From NCBI RefSeq assembly GCF_039534165.1, contig NZ_BAAAUX010000015.1:1-64000 (forward strand): a stretch of DNA of 64,000 bases. Reading direction: 5' to 3'. This DNA is from Saccharopolyspora_D taberi. Lineage in GTDB: Bacteria; Actinomycetota; Actinomycetes; Mycobacteriales; Pseudonocardiaceae. The translations under genes and the position numbers were made by a program. Below the pieces are notes generated by a model. The model searched no databases. It was not told the DNA's origin and was given only the letters and a program-made list of their open reading frames with translations. This document shows, in pieces, positions 7,016-14,943 of the stretch; position 1 is the stretch's first letter, and every line of letters starts with the position of its first letter.

Positions 7016-7879
7016 CTACACCTCCTTCATGGCCCTCTGAATGATCCCCCGGGAGTCTTCGGGGGTAGCGGCCAAGGCATGTACACGGCGCAGCGTACGT
7101 TCGTACAGCGCGATCTCCTCGGGGTCTTCGATGTAGAGCCCGGTGTTGACCAGCTCGACGTAGGCGACGCCTGGATCGTTCTTCATATCGGGCGGGAACT
7201 TCATCAAGGTGAAGGTGCCGCCCTGCTGCGCTGTGTGTGCGCCCGCGTCGAGCGGGAGCACCTGGATGTCGATGCGCGGGCGTTCGGACATCTCCAGCAG
7301 GTGCGCAAGTTGCTCGCGCATCACTGCCGAGTCTCCTCGCTTCCGGTAGAGCACCGCTTCGTCCAGGACGGTCCACAGCCTTACGGGATCATCCTCGCGG
7401 TCGAGAATGCGCTGGCGGCCCATGCGTAGCTCGACACGCTGTTGGACATCGTCGTCGGTGAGCTCGGGGTCCGCTCGGATCACTGCCTCGGCGTAGGCGC
7501 GAGTCTGGAGCAGGCCCCTCACGAGTAGCGCGTCGAACGAGGACAGTTCAGCGGCGCCGGATTCATAGCCGAGGAACAGATCGAACCAAGGCGGCACCGC
7601 GTCGGCGAGCTCGGCCCACCAGTTCTTCGCTTTACGGGCGGCCTCGACGATTCGCAAGAAGTCGGGTAGCCGCTCCGGTACACCGTAGAAGTCCAGCAGG
7701 ATCTCCAGGACCGGCTTGGACGGCAACCGCTCGGCGGTCTCCAGGTGGCCCACCTGAGCACGTGATAGGCCGAGCCGTTCCATGACCTCGGAGCGTTGTT
7801 TGCCGGCTTCCTTGCGGAGTTGACGCAAGTTGAGGCCGATCCAGCGCCGCAGCGATGCCGAACTCGAAGTGGCGACCAC
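7016..7879 (-). CDS. XRE-family regulator with DUF5753 (Scr1-type antitoxin-like)
   Basis: The 287-aa protein has an N-terminal XRE helix-turn-helix (about residues 14-60, LRQLRKEAGKQRSEVMERLGLSRAQVGHLE), followed by a DUF5753 domain including LLVRGLLQTRAYAEAVI and a C-terminal TFTLMKFP...VAYVE segment. This is the normal length. The gene is followed at once by the DUF397 gene, whose ribosome site lies inside its last codons. The 314-bp upstream region contains TGTAGC half-sites in both orientations that are a likely autoregulatory operator. Confidence 0.85.
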   Translation of the reverse strand: MVATSSSASLRRWIGLNLRQLRKEAGKQRSEVMERLGLSRAQVGHLETAERLPSKPVLEILLDFYGVPERLPDFLRIVEAARKAKNWWAELADAVPPWFDLFLGYESGAAELSSFDALLVRGLLQTRAYAEAVIRADPELTDDDVQQRVELRMGRQRILDREDDPVRLWTVLDEAVLYRKRGDSAVMREQLAHLLEMSERPRIDIQVLPLDAGAHTAQQGGTFTLMKFPPDMKNDPGVAYVELVNTGLYIEDPEEIALYERTLRRVHALAATPEDSRGIIQRAMKEV

Positions 7880-7989
7880 GTTGATCTCCCTCGCCTGTTG
7901 ACGATGCCGTCTCCGGCGTACAGGTCTCCGGTTGGCACCGGTGACACAACATCACCCGAATGGCTGCATGAACAACTCTTGGCCTTGTA

Positions 7990-8039
7990 GTAGCTACGCT
8001 GTAGCGTCTCCGTGTAGCTGCTACAGATATCAGGCTACA
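7990..8039. promoter_or_regulatory. Cluster of TGTAGC half-sites (probable XRE operator)
   Basis: The palindrome GTAGCTAC (7990-7997), a half-site TGTAGC (8000-8005), the 13-bp palindrome TGTAGCTGCTACA (8013-8025) and an inverted half-site GCTACA (8034-8039) lie about 110-160 bp upstream of the XRE regulator and upstream of the rightward gene at 8194. The arrangement suggests several dimers binding. The assignment to the regulator is by position only. Confidence 0.5.
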
Positions 8040-8047
8040 GCAGGCCA

Positions 8048-8111
8048 GACCGGGTGGAGCGCTCCGGTGCCAGTGACCCCCACCAGTGCCCGTCGAGCAC
8101 TCCACCCGGTC
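8048..8111. repeat. 17-bp inverted repeat
   Basis: GACCGGGTGGAGCGCTC (8048-8064) and GAGCACTCCACCCGGTC (8095-8111) are complementary at 16 of 17 positions with a 30-base spacer. It lies between the half-site cluster and a second hairpin in the leader of the gene at 8194. Confidence 0.6.
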
Positions 8112-8126
8112 ACCCACAGACGGCGG

Positions 8127-8162
8127 CGGGCCCGGCACTTCCCCCCGACAATGCCGGGCCCG
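8127..8162. terminator. Leader hairpin before the gene at 8194
   Basis: CGGGCCCGGCA and TGCCGGGCCCG form a perfect 11-bp stem with a 14-base loop, ending 31 bp before the start codon. It could be an attenuator or a terminator of a short transcript. With the 8048-8111 repeat, it fills most of the 314-bp gene-free stretch. Confidence 0.45.
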
Positions 8163-8193
8163 TTGCCTCCCAACCGGCAACGGGGAGTCGGAG

Positions 8194-8565
8194 ATGGACG
8201 AATCAACCGCCGAGCTTCAGCGTCTCGGAAGCAGCGGCTTCACCGGAGCACCGATCCCGGACGAGGACGGGCTCGCTCCCGTCGCCCTGGTCTACATGCG
8301 GTGGTGGTCATCGGGCGTGATTGACGTCGTCACCGTGCTCGACGAGAACAAAGCCTCGGCCTACCGCGCCAGCAACCTGGACCCGCGCCACCCCGAAAAC
8401 CTCGCCGGCGCCGTCGTCCGGCGGCGCGTCACCGGAACCGTCATCGAGGTCGTCGCCGCGGTGATGGAGCTTTCCTCTCCGCCCGAGGGCGGCCTGCCGA
8501 TCTCCGTGCGTCCGGCCGACCAGCTCGCCGTGACCAGCAAGGCGGGGGAGCTGTGGACGCCATGA
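8194..8565 (+). CDS. Conserved hypothetical protein (123 aa)
   Basis: ATG at 8194 follows GGGGAG and a GGAG. The sequence has no transmembrane segment or catalytic motif. A central Trp pair (YMRWWSSGVIDVVTVLDENKA) and a following mixed alpha/beta pattern suggest a compact soluble domain. Its stop overlaps the next start (ATGA at 8562). Proteins of this type are typical hypothetical cargo of actinobacterial conjugative elements; I cannot assign a function. Confidence 0.6.
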   Translation: MDESTAELQRLGSSGFTGAPIPDEDGLAPVALVYMRWWSSGVIDVVTVLDENKASAYRASNLDPRHPENLAGAVVRRRVTGTVIEVVAAVMELSSPPEGGLPISVRPADQLAVTSKAGELWTP

Positions 8566-8795
8566 CCGACGGTGCGGGGCACGACTTGGACAAACGCATT
8601 CCCGGAGTCCAGCTGCGGTTAACCGGTGACATCTTCGCCGCGCCCGAGAGCGGCTGGTTCGGCACGGACACCGGCCCTGGAACCGCGAACGGTGGCCGCA
8701 ACGGCTCGGGCGCCCGACGTCGGCAGCGAACGGTCAACACCTTCTTCGGCGCCGACCGCAGCTCCACCCGCGGCCAGCGCCGGGAAGGAGCGTGA
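8562..8795 (+). CDS. Small basic hypothetical protein (77 aa)
   Basis: The ATG at 8562 overlaps the previous stop as ATGA, which supports translation. The protein is Gly/Arg-rich toward its C-terminus (ARRRQRTVNTFFGADR) and has no recognisable domain; the composition would suit nucleic-acid binding. An in-frame GTG at 8553 is an alternative start. Confidence 0.45.
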   Translation: MTDGAGHDLDKRIPGVQLRLTGDIFAAPESGWFGTDTGPGTANGGRNGSGARRRQRTVNTFFGADRSSTRGQRREGA

Positions 8796-8803
8796 GCTGC
8801 CCG

Positions 8804-8835
8804 CCTCCGAAGCCAGATGCAGCTGGCTTCGGAGG
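8804..8835. terminator. Perfect 13-bp hairpin between genes
   Basis: CCTCCGAAGCCAG (8804-8816) pairs perfectly with CTGGCTTCGGAGG (8823-8835), with a six-base loop. It lies nine bases after the stop at 8795 and 39 bp before the next start, so it could terminate or attenuate. No T-run follows. Confidence 0.5.
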
Positions 8836-8874
8836 GAACTACCAACCAATCCAATCCGAGGGAAGTGATGTCGT

Positions 8875-9216
8875 ATGACAGCGACACTGTCCGAAGTGGA
8901 AACACCGCTGTTGGCCCTGACCTACAGCGACCGCCCGGAACGGCCGGCGCATCTGCCGCCCGTCCACGAGCACGGATTCCTGCTGCTGGTCCGGGAAGAA
9001 CACCCCGAGCTGGAACACGCCAGCCAGACCCACCGCGCCCGCGGTGAAGTGGTGCACGTCTTCCGCGACCGCCACACCCGCGAGTTCGCCGTACTGTTCC
9101 GCCGCGACACCGGCCAGCACACCGTCAAGGAGAGCGGCTGCCCGTTGCTGGACCGGCTCAATCAGCTGGCCGGCATGTGGCAGGGCGCCCAGGCACCCAT
9201 GCGGGGTGGTGCCTGA
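8875..9216 (+). CDS. Conserved hypothetical protein (113 aa)
   Basis: The ATG at 8875 is about eight bases after GGAAGTGA. The product looks like a small mixed alpha/beta soluble domain (HGFLLLVREEHPELEH, HVFRDRHTREFAVLFRRD). No family is recognised. The last base of its stop is the first base of the next ATG, so it is coupled to the NB-ARC-fragment protein. Confidence 0.55.
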   Translation: MTATLSEVETPLLALTYSDRPERPAHLPPVHEHGFLLLVREEHPELEHASQTHRARGEVVHVFRDRHTREFAVLFRRDTGQHTVKESGCPLLDRLNQLAGMWQGAQAPMRGGA

Positions 9217-10217
9217 TGTCCCCGATCCTGGACTTCGCCGCACTCCAGGCCGCGCCGCTGAAGCCGGCGGTGACGCTGCCCGGCCTGGAACACCCTGCCT
9301 TCCCCTCGGTGCTGGCCGCGGCCATGCCGGGTGTGCGGCACTCCCGCACGTCCTGGCCCGATGATCAGGATGAGCACTCGCTGGTCGACCCGGAGACGGG
9401 CTCGGCCGTGCGGATCGTCATCACCTGGGACCGCCGCCAGGGCCGGGCCCGGACCTGCATCGCCGAGATCGGCACCCGCAAGCTCTGGGACGAGCTGGTC
9501 GGGCGCCTGGGGGAGTGGGAGCGCCACAGCCGCACGATCCCCGAGCACTGGCAGGAGGGCGCGCAGCGCGCAGCTCTCCCCACCAGCCAGGAGACCGAGC
9601 TCCCGCTCCGCGGCGCCCATTCCCGGATCGGGCGGCTGGAAGGCGGGAATCACCTGCCCGCTTCATCGTTCGAACTGGCGGTTCCCCGGCAGCTGCCGAC
9701 CCGGCCGGTGGCCGCATCGGAGGTCGACCTCCAGGTGCGCGACGAGCTCGACGCGGTGGCCGTCGAGCAGGAACACGCGGTCGTGGCGCTGCTGGCCGGA
9801 GAGCAGGGCATCACGAACTCGGTCGCACTGGACTGGATTCACGCCAACTCCGATGACTACGACCACGGCCAGCTCTACGCCGACCTCGACCACGGTGACG
9901 CGGCCGAGCCCGCCAGCCCATCGCAGGTTCTGGGCAAATGGCTGGAAGCGTTGGGGCAGCCGACGGCGGACATCCCCGACGAGCTGCGCGAGCGGACCTT
10001 GCTATTCCGCAGCATGACCTCTCAGCGGAGGATCGCGGTGCTGCTGGAGAACGCCATCTCGGCGGCCCAGGTTCGTCCACTGCTGCCGAACTCCGACTAC
10101 AGCCTCACCGTCGTTACCAGCCGGCGGCTGCTGGTTGGGTTGCGGATGGATGGAGCGCGCCTGATCGACGCCGGGACGGCGCACGCCATCTCCGGCTCGC
10201 TGGGGGTGGCGCGGTGA
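9216..10217 (+). CDS. Hypothetical protein ending in the Walker-B half of an NB-ARC module
   Basis: The 333-aa protein starts at the ATG at 9216. Residues ~1-240 are not recognised. From about residue 245 (LGKWLEALGQPTADIPDELRERTLLFRSM) through RRIAVLLENAISAAQVRPLLP to VVTSRRLLVGL it follows closely the part of STAND/SARP-type regulators (AfsR-like NB-ARC) from the linker through Walker B and the sensor TSRxRL motif. The usual LLLDNA aspartate is replaced (LLENA). No Walker A P-loop is present, so it should not be a normal NTPase. It may be a decoy, a heteromeric partner, or a relic. Soluble; coupled to the next gene. Confidence 0.6.
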   Translation: MSPILDFAALQAAPLKPAVTLPGLEHPAFPSVLAAAMPGVRHSRTSWPDDQDEHSLVDPETGSAVRIVITWDRRQGRARTCIAEIGTRKLWDELVGRLGEWERHSRTIPEHWQEGAQRAALPTSQETELPLRGAHSRIGRLEGGNHLPASSFELAVPRQLPTRPVAASEVDLQVRDELDAVAVEQEHAVVALLAGEQGITNSVALDWIHANSDDYDHGQLYADLDHGDAAEPASPSQVLGKWLEALGQPTADIPDELRERTLLFRSMTSQRRIAVLLENAISAAQVRPLLPNSDYSLTVVTSRRLLVGLRMDGARLIDAGTAHAISGSLGVAR

Positions 10218-10438
10218 CCGGCGTCGTGTCAGCCATCGGGCTGATGGGGCTTGCGGTGCTGGTTGGTGCGCTGACCGTCGCCGCGGCGGCCGGGCTGCTG
10301 CTGTGGCTGCGCGGCCACCGCGCTCACCAGCAGCCACCTGTCCCGACCGTGGCCGAAACCGCCGCTCAGCTGCGCGTACGCAAAACACGCGAGGCCGACC
10401 GCGATCCCGAAACAACGCAGGTCATCCGACCGCGATGA
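10214..10438 (+). CDS. Single-pass small membrane protein (74 aa)
   Basis: GTG at 10214 overlaps the preceding stop (GTGA). One long hydrophobic helix (about residues 5-32, ending LLLWLRGHRAH) is followed by a charged cytoplasmic tail. No domain is recognised. By overlap it is co-expressed with the NB-ARC-fragment protein. Confidence 0.55.
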   Translation: MTGVVSAIGLMGLAVLVGALTVAAAAGLLLWLRGHRAHQQPPVPTVAETAAQLRVRKTREADRDPETTQVIRPR

Positions 10439-10559
10439 ACAGGCCATCTGGCGAACCACCAGCCCCGGCCCGGACACCCGCACACCAGGGCTGTTCCGGG
10501 TCGGGGCGCCCCCTTCGCCCGTACTGATCGCCATCGCCGCACACGGAAGGGAGTGAAGG

Positions 10560-10658
10560 ATGTCGGACCACCCGAGCGGTCCCCAGCCGGAACCACACGA
10601 CCCGCGAGCGTGGGTGTACAGCTCCCAGCCCAAGCTGGGAGACCCGGTGGAGGTGTAA
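10560..10658 (+). CDS. 32-residue peptide gene with strong ribosome site
   Basis: An ATG at 10560 directly follows GGAAGGGAGTGAAGG and opens a 32-codon frame ending in TAA: MSDHPSGPQPEPHDPRAWVY and then SSQPKLGDPVEV. It is Pro-rich and acidic, with no hydrophobic segment. It could be a small structural or signalling peptide, or a leader. No RiPP-maturation enzyme is recognisable nearby. It is too short for statistics; the ribosome site is the main support. Confidence 0.4.
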   Translation: MSDHPSGPQPEPHDPRAWVYSSQPKLGDPVEV

Positions 10659-10730
10659 TGCGAAGGTCCTCTGTGGACTCGGTGCGGTAGCCATCCCCTT
10701 CTCCACTCGCACGCGGCCGCCGCACCGTAC

Positions 10731-10779
10731 GCCCGCCCCTCGATCGCCGGACGCCCCCGCCGGTGTTCGAGGGGCGGGC
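10731..10779 (+). terminator. Strong terminator closing the 8.2-10.7 kb unit
   Basis: GCCCGCCCCTCGA and TCGAGGGGCGGGC arms, with a secondary CCGG/CCGG stem inside, form a 49-base hairpin followed by TTC. It separates the small-protein unit from the cargo island. The remaining sequence to 10953 shows no clear gene and presumably holds the island's promoter. Confidence 0.65.
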
Positions 10780-10953
10780 TTCATCAATGGGGTAATCAGA
10801 ACAGAGTGCCTGCTCCGCGCGCATTGACTCGATTGTCGTAGGACGGGCCCGTTTGCGGTTTGCAGGCCCCGTTCGAGCCCTTTCTCGGATGCGAACGAGG
10901 CGGTGTGATCGACCCCACTTTGGCTTCGTGAGGTCCCCATCCAGGGAGCGTAA

Positions 10954-11826
10954 ATGGCTTTGCATCAGGACGCGGCAGTGGACGCGCGATCGGCGTTGTC
11001 GCATGAGAATTCGGTTCCCGGCGGGGGCGACGGCGTGCAGCGTTGGCAGGTCGAGGAGGCGCGGCGCCTGTATCGGGCAGAACGATGCCGTCGTCCGGAA
11101 ACGCTGTTAAGCCGACGTCGCCCTGGACTGACCGTGGACGAGGCGTATGGCGTGCAGTGGTGCGGCGCAGGACTGCGCATGGGAGCGGGGGCCCGCGTGG
11201 TGGGCCACAAGGTCGGGTTGACGTCTGCGGCGATGCAACAGCAGATCGGGATCGGCGAGCCGGATTTCGGCGTTTTGCTGGATTCCATGATCGTGGCCCC
11301 TGACGGGGTGCTGTGGGCGGGTGATCTGCTGGCGCCGCGGATCGAGGCTGAGATCGCGTTCCGGCTGGGCGCGGATGTGGGCGGGGCCGAGGTCACCGAT
11401 CAGGACGTTCGCGCGGCGGTGGCCGAGGTGTTTCTGGCGTTGGAGGTCATCGACAGTCGCTTCGAGTTGGCGGGGATCACGGTGGCCGACAGCGTGGCCG
11501 ACAACGCGGGCGCGGCGCGGTGCGTTCTTGGTGCCCCGTCATCGCTTCCGGAATGGGACCTGCGAGACGAACGCCTGACCGTCTGCGTAGGCACGCGGGA
11601 GGTCGCCACGGGGGAGGGGCGGGACATCCTGGGAGATCCGCTTCGGTCGGTGAGCTGGCTGGCCCGGCGGCTTCACGTGTTCGGCATGGGGCTGGCCGCC
11701 GGTGAGGTCGTGCTGGCCGGAGCAGTGCACGCCAGCCTCCCGCTGCCAGTAGGCCAGACCGTGTCGGTGCGCTCGCCCCGCCTGCCCTCGGTGAGCCTGC
11801 ACATCGCGCCCGACCACGGCGACTGA
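10954..11826 (+). CDS. 2-oxopent-4-enoate hydratase / oxalocrotonate decarboxylase family enzyme (MhpD-like)
   Basis: The 290-aa protein belongs to the FAH-related hydratase/decarboxylase family: GHKVGLTSAAMQQQIGI, then PDFGVLL, RIEAEIAFRLG (metal-binding Glu pair) and a C-terminal region with GAVHASLP. Family members add water to 2-hydroxypenta-2,4-dienoate to give 4-hydroxy-2-oxovalerate, or decarboxylate 4-oxalocrotonate. It starts a co-directional set with the dehydrogenase and aldolase that act next in that pathway. The N-terminal ~40 residues are extra compared with the family core. Hydratase and decarboxylase cannot be separated by eye. Confidence 0.8.
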   Translation: MALHQDAAVDARSALSHENSVPGGGDGVQRWQVEEARRLYRAERCRRPETLLSRRRPGLTVDEAYGVQWCGAGLRMGAGARVVGHKVGLTSAAMQQQIGIGEPDFGVLLDSMIVAPDGVLWAGDLLAPRIEAEIAFRLGADVGGAEVTDQDVRAAVAEVFLALEVIDSRFELAGITVADSVADNAGAARCVLGAPSSLPEWDLRDERLTVCVGTREVATGEGRDILGDPLRSVSWLARRLHVFGMGLAAGEVVLAGAVHASLPLPVGQTVSVRSPRLPSVSLHIAPDHGD

Positions 11827-11844
11827 GACCGGAGGGAGAAGGTC

Positions 11845-12756
11845 ATGCTCAACCGTCACCCGCTTCGGGCCGCGGTGATCGGTGCCGGGATCCTCGGGGT
11901 GGATCTGGCCGAGAAACTTCTGGCGTCCACGACACTGACGTGCACGCTTGTCACGGGACGACGCGACAGCAGCGGCTTACGGCTTGCCGCGGAGCTGGGA
12001 TGCGCGACGTCCACCGCCGGCGTGGATGCGGTGGGCAGCGACATCGACATCGTCTTCGACGCCTCCAACGCCGCGGCGCATCCCGCGCACTGGGGCGAGC
12101 TCGCCTCTCGTGAGGACGTCCTGCTCGTGGACCTGACCCCGAGTAGCGGGGGCACGATGGTCGCCCCAACGGTCAACGGTTACCGGGCCGAGTCCGCTCG
12201 CCATCTCAATCTGGTCAGTTGCGGCGGACAGGCTGTCCTGCCGGTGTTGAACGCGCTGGCCCAGCACTGCACCCCGGCCTACGTCGAGGTCGTCACCACG
12301 GCGGCCAGCGCGAGCGTGGGCCCCGCGACGCGGCGCAACCTCGACGAGTACCTGGCCACCACGGAATACGCGATCCGTCGCCTCACCCATGCGCCTGAAG
12401 CCAAGGTGTTGACCGCGATCAGCCCGGCCCGGCCCGCGCCGGCGTTCCGCGCCGAGGTCACGGTGCTGGCCTCTGACCTCGGCGGCAGCGAACCGACCCT
12501 GCGTGCCTCGGTGGAGGCCGCCGCCGCGGAGGTCCGCTCATTCGCACCGGGCTACGCGGTGACGTCGGTGGTGGTGGCCGACGGGCGGGTGACGGTCTCG
12601 GTGCGCGTGACGGCCCCCGGCGGCCGACTGCGCTCCTACGCCGGGAACGTGGAGATCATCAACGCGGCGGCGGTCGCGGTGGCCGAACGAAACGCAGCCA
12701 GCAGGAAAGAGGTGAGATCCGATGGCCACCGAGGGCAGGCGCGTGCTCGTGCATGA
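11845..12756 (+). CDS. Acetaldehyde dehydrogenase (acylating), MhpF/DmpF/HsaG family
   Basis: The 303-aa product has an N-terminal Rossmann motif (AVIGAGILGVDLAEKLL), the catalytic cysteine in NLVSCGGQA (about residue 126) and the C-terminal GNVEIINAAAVAVAE signature. The enzyme normally converts acetaldehyde (or propionaldehyde) plus NAD and CoA to the acyl-CoA, and receives the aldehyde through a tunnel from the partner aldolase encoded next. The reaction is reversible. It overlaps the aldolase start by 35 bp, as expected for a complex. The last ~15 residues are a non-family tail created by that overlap. Confidence 0.9.
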   Translation: MLNRHPLRAAVIGAGILGVDLAEKLLASTTLTCTLVTGRRDSSGLRLAAELGCATSTAGVDAVGSDIDIVFDASNAAAHPAHWGELASREDVLLVDLTPSSGGTMVAPTVNGYRAESARHLNLVSCGGQAVLPVLNALAQHCTPAYVEVVTTAASASVGPATRRNLDEYLATTEYAIRRLTHAPEAKVLTAISPARPAPAFRAEVTVLASDLGGSEPTLRASVEAAAAEVRSFAPGYAVTSVVVADGRVTVSVRVTAPGGRLRSYAGNVEIINAAAVAVAERNAASRKEVRSDGHRGQARARA

Positions 12757-13747
12757 TCCGACACTGCGCGACGGCCAGCACGCGGTCGCACACCAGCTCG
12801 ACGCCGCACAGCTGCGGGTGTATGCCCAGGCTGCGGACCGGGCCGGTGTCCCGGTCGTGGAAGTCGGGCACGGCAACGGGTTGGGCGCCTCGTCGTTGCA
12901 GATCGGCCGGGCCCGCCTGGACGACGACACCATGCTGGCCACCGTCCGCGAAGAGCTGACGCAGGCGCGGATGGGCGTGTTCATGGCGCCCGGATGGGGC
13001 CGCGGCCGCGATCTGCGCCGAGCCGTCGAACGGGGTGCGGACGTCGTACGGATTGCCGCGCACTGCACCGAGGTCACGGTGACCGAACGGCACCTTTCCC
13101 TGGCGCGTGAACTCGGCGTCGAGGCCCAGGCCGTGCTGCTGATGAGCCACATGGCCGAGCCCGGTCAGTTGGCCGAACAATGCTCGCTCGCGGTGCGTTT
13201 CGGCGCGCAGGCCGTCGGCATCATGGACTCCGCCGGGCACTTCCTGCCCGGCGATGTGGCCACCCGCATCGGCGCGATCACCACAGCGGTGGATGTCCCG
13301 GTCATCTTCCACGGGCACAACAACCTGTCGCTGGCCGTGGCGAACTCGGGTGCCGCCGTCACCGCCGGAGCGACGATCATCGACGCGTGCGCGGCCGGCT
13401 TCGGCGCCGGCGCGGGCAACACCCCGCTGGAAGTGCTCGTGGCCGTGCTGGAACGCATGGAGTATCCGACCGGCATCGACCTTCCTGCCGCACTGCGGGC
13501 CGCCGACGTGGCGCACCAGCACCTGATGACCAGCGCCCCCACGACCGACTCGGTCAGCGTGGCCTCGGGTCTGGCGGGGGTGTTCTCCGGGTTCAAACGG
13601 CCGGTGCTGGCTGCCGCCGAGAGGGCGGGCGTCGACCCCTGGGACGTCTTCGCCGAGCTCGGCCGACGGCAGGCGGTGGCCGGCCAGGAAGACCTGATCC
13701 CGCACGCCGTGCAGAGCGTGCTCGGCGCCGCGCGGGCGGCCTCGTAG
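12722..13747 (+). CDS. 4-hydroxy-2-oxovalerate aldolase (MhpE/DmpG/HsaF family)
   Basis: The 341-aa protein shows the DRE-TIM metallolyase motif DPTLRDGQHAVAHQ near the N-terminus, the family-specific GHGNGLGASSLQIG, FHGHNNLSLAVANS with the metal-binding histidines, and a C-terminal helical communication domain. It cleaves 4-hydroxy-2-oxoacids to pyruvate and an aldehyde, or condenses them in reverse, and pairs with the dehydrogenase upstream. GAGGTGAGATCC provides the ribosome site for the ATG at 12722. Full length for the family. Confidence 0.9.
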   Translation: MATEGRRVLVHDPTLRDGQHAVAHQLDAAQLRVYAQAADRAGVPVVEVGHGNGLGASSLQIGRARLDDDTMLATVREELTQARMGVFMAPGWGRGRDLRRAVERGADVVRIAAHCTEVTVTERHLSLARELGVEAQAVLLMSHMAEPGQLAEQCSLAVRFGAQAVGIMDSAGHFLPGDVATRIGAITTAVDVPVIFHGHNNLSLAVANSGAAVTAGATIIDACAAGFGAGAGNTPLEVLVAVLERMEYPTGIDLPAALRAADVAHQHLMTSAPTTDSVSVASGLAGVFSGFKRPVLAAAERAGVDPWDVFAELGRRQAVAGQEDLIPHAVQSVLGAARAAS

Positions 13748-13819
13748 GCCGCCACGAAGATCCCGGTTGGCGCCGCTTGGGCCCCACCGGTGAACGTCAC
13801 ATCGACCAGGAGGCCGCTG

Positions 13820-14062
13820 ATGCCCCAGTCCGTACTCGATTCCCTGCTCGACATCTTCGTCACAGACCTGCGCCTGGACCCCGCCGGGTTACGCCCGGAA
13901 TGCCGTCTGGAGGAAGCCGGGGTGGATTCGCTGTCCCTGGTGGAGCTCAGCATCGCCCTGCGCGACCGGTTCGGGATGGAGATCACCGAGGAGGAACTGG
14001 CCGGGGTGACGACGGTGGGCGGTCTCGAAAAGCTCGTCACCGACCGCACGGTCGGCAGGTGA
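13820..14062 (+). CDS. Acyl carrier protein
   Basis: ATG at 13820 follows CAGGAGG. The 80-aa product has the carrier-protein fold pattern and the phosphopantetheine attachment motif AGVDSLSLVEL, with Ser at about residue 37 as the modified residue. It therefore holds acyl groups as thioesters. Stand-alone, between the aldolase and a CitE-like lyase. This location is unusual for a meta-pathway set and argues that some intermediates of this island are carrier-bound. It is translationally coupled to the lyase gene. Confidence 0.9.
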   Translation: MPQSVLDSLLDIFVTDLRLDPAGLRPECRLEEAGVDSLSLVELSIALRDRFGMEITEEELAGVTTVGGLEKLVTDRTVGR

Positions 14063-14067
14063 TCGCG

Positions 14068-14943
14068 GTGGACGTGCCTGTGAGGCGAGGCAGTGCCTGG
14101 TTGATCGCCCCGGCCTTCCGGTACCGGCGGTCCGCGAGCGCTGCCGCCGATGTCGTCGTGCTGGACCTGGAGGACTCCGTCCCGGCCGAGGACAAACCGA
14201 CCGCCCGCGCGGCCGCCGTCGACCGCGTGCGTGAGGTCGTCGACGATCACGACACTGTGCTCGGAGTGCGGGTGAACGCACCGGGCACCCTGCACGGGCT
14301 GCACGACCTGGTCGCGTTCGCCGAATCCGGTGTGTGCCCGGCCGTCGTGGTGGTGCCCAAAGTGGAGTCCTCGCGCGATGTCGAGCTCGTCGCGACCGTC
14401 CTGGACCGTGGCCACGGGCCACCGGCGGTGTGGGCACTGGTGGAAACACCACGGGCCTTCCAGCACCTGGCCGAGATCCTGGGATCGCAGTGGCTGGCCG
14501 GCGTGGTGTTCGGCGCGGCCGACTACGCCGCAGCCACAGGCTGCGCGCGCAGCAGCCAGGCGTTGTGGTACCCGCGATCGGCGCTGGCCGCCGGGGCGGC
14601 TGCCGCGGGCGTGCCCGCCCTCGACTCGCCGTACTTCGACCTCGACGACCCCGAAGGTCTTCAGCGGGAGGCCGAGCAGGCCCGCGACCTCGGATTCACC
14701 GGCAAAGGCGCCGTCCACCCCCGGCAACTTCCGGTCATCCGGGACGCGTTTGCCGCCTCCGAGCAGGAACTCGCCCAGGCGCACGCCGTGCTCGCCGCCG
14801 CCGAGGCAGCGCACGGCGGGATCACGACCGTCGACGGCCGCATGGTGGGCCCGCCGATCGTGGCCGCAGCCCGCGCCGTGACCGCCCACGCCGCAACCCC
14901 GCACGGGCGCTCGTCGAAGGAGGAATCTGGTGCAGAGCAGTAG
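14068..14943 (+). CDS. HpcH/HpaI aldolase / citrate-lyase beta (CitE)-like enzyme
   Basis: GTG at 14068 is preferred (AGGTG six bases upstream); a GTG at 14059 overlapping the carrier-protein stop is the alternative. The ~291-aa protein carries the CitE-like TIM-barrel motifs: VVLDLEDSVPAEDK, RVNAPGT, VVPKVES, LVETPRAF and GAADYAAATG, with acidic metal ligands in place. Relatives cleave or form 3-hydroxyacyl-CoA thioesters such as malyl-CoA or citramalyl-CoA. In citrate lyase the partner is a carrier protein, and here a carrier-protein gene is directly upstream, so an acyl-ACP substrate is plausible. Confidence 0.85.
   Translation: MDVPVRRGSAWLIAPAFRYRRSASAAADVVVLDLEDSVPAEDKPTARAAAVDRVREVVDDHDTVLGVRVNAPGTLHGLHDLVAFAESGVCPAVVVVPKVESSRDVELVATVLDRGHGPPAVWALVETPRAFQHLAEILGSQWLAGVVFGAADYAAATGCARSSQALWYPRSALAAGAAAAGVPALDSPYFDLDDPEGLQREAEQARDLGFTGKGAVHPRQLPVIRDAFAASEQELAQAHAVLAAAEAAHGGITTVDGRMVGPPIVAAARAVTAHAATPHGRSSKEESGAEQ

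Noticed and set aside
13165..14904. A 579-codon minus-strand frame opposite the aldolase-ACP-lyase genes
   Set aside because: The plus-strand genes have clear family motifs and ribosome sites; this frame has none.
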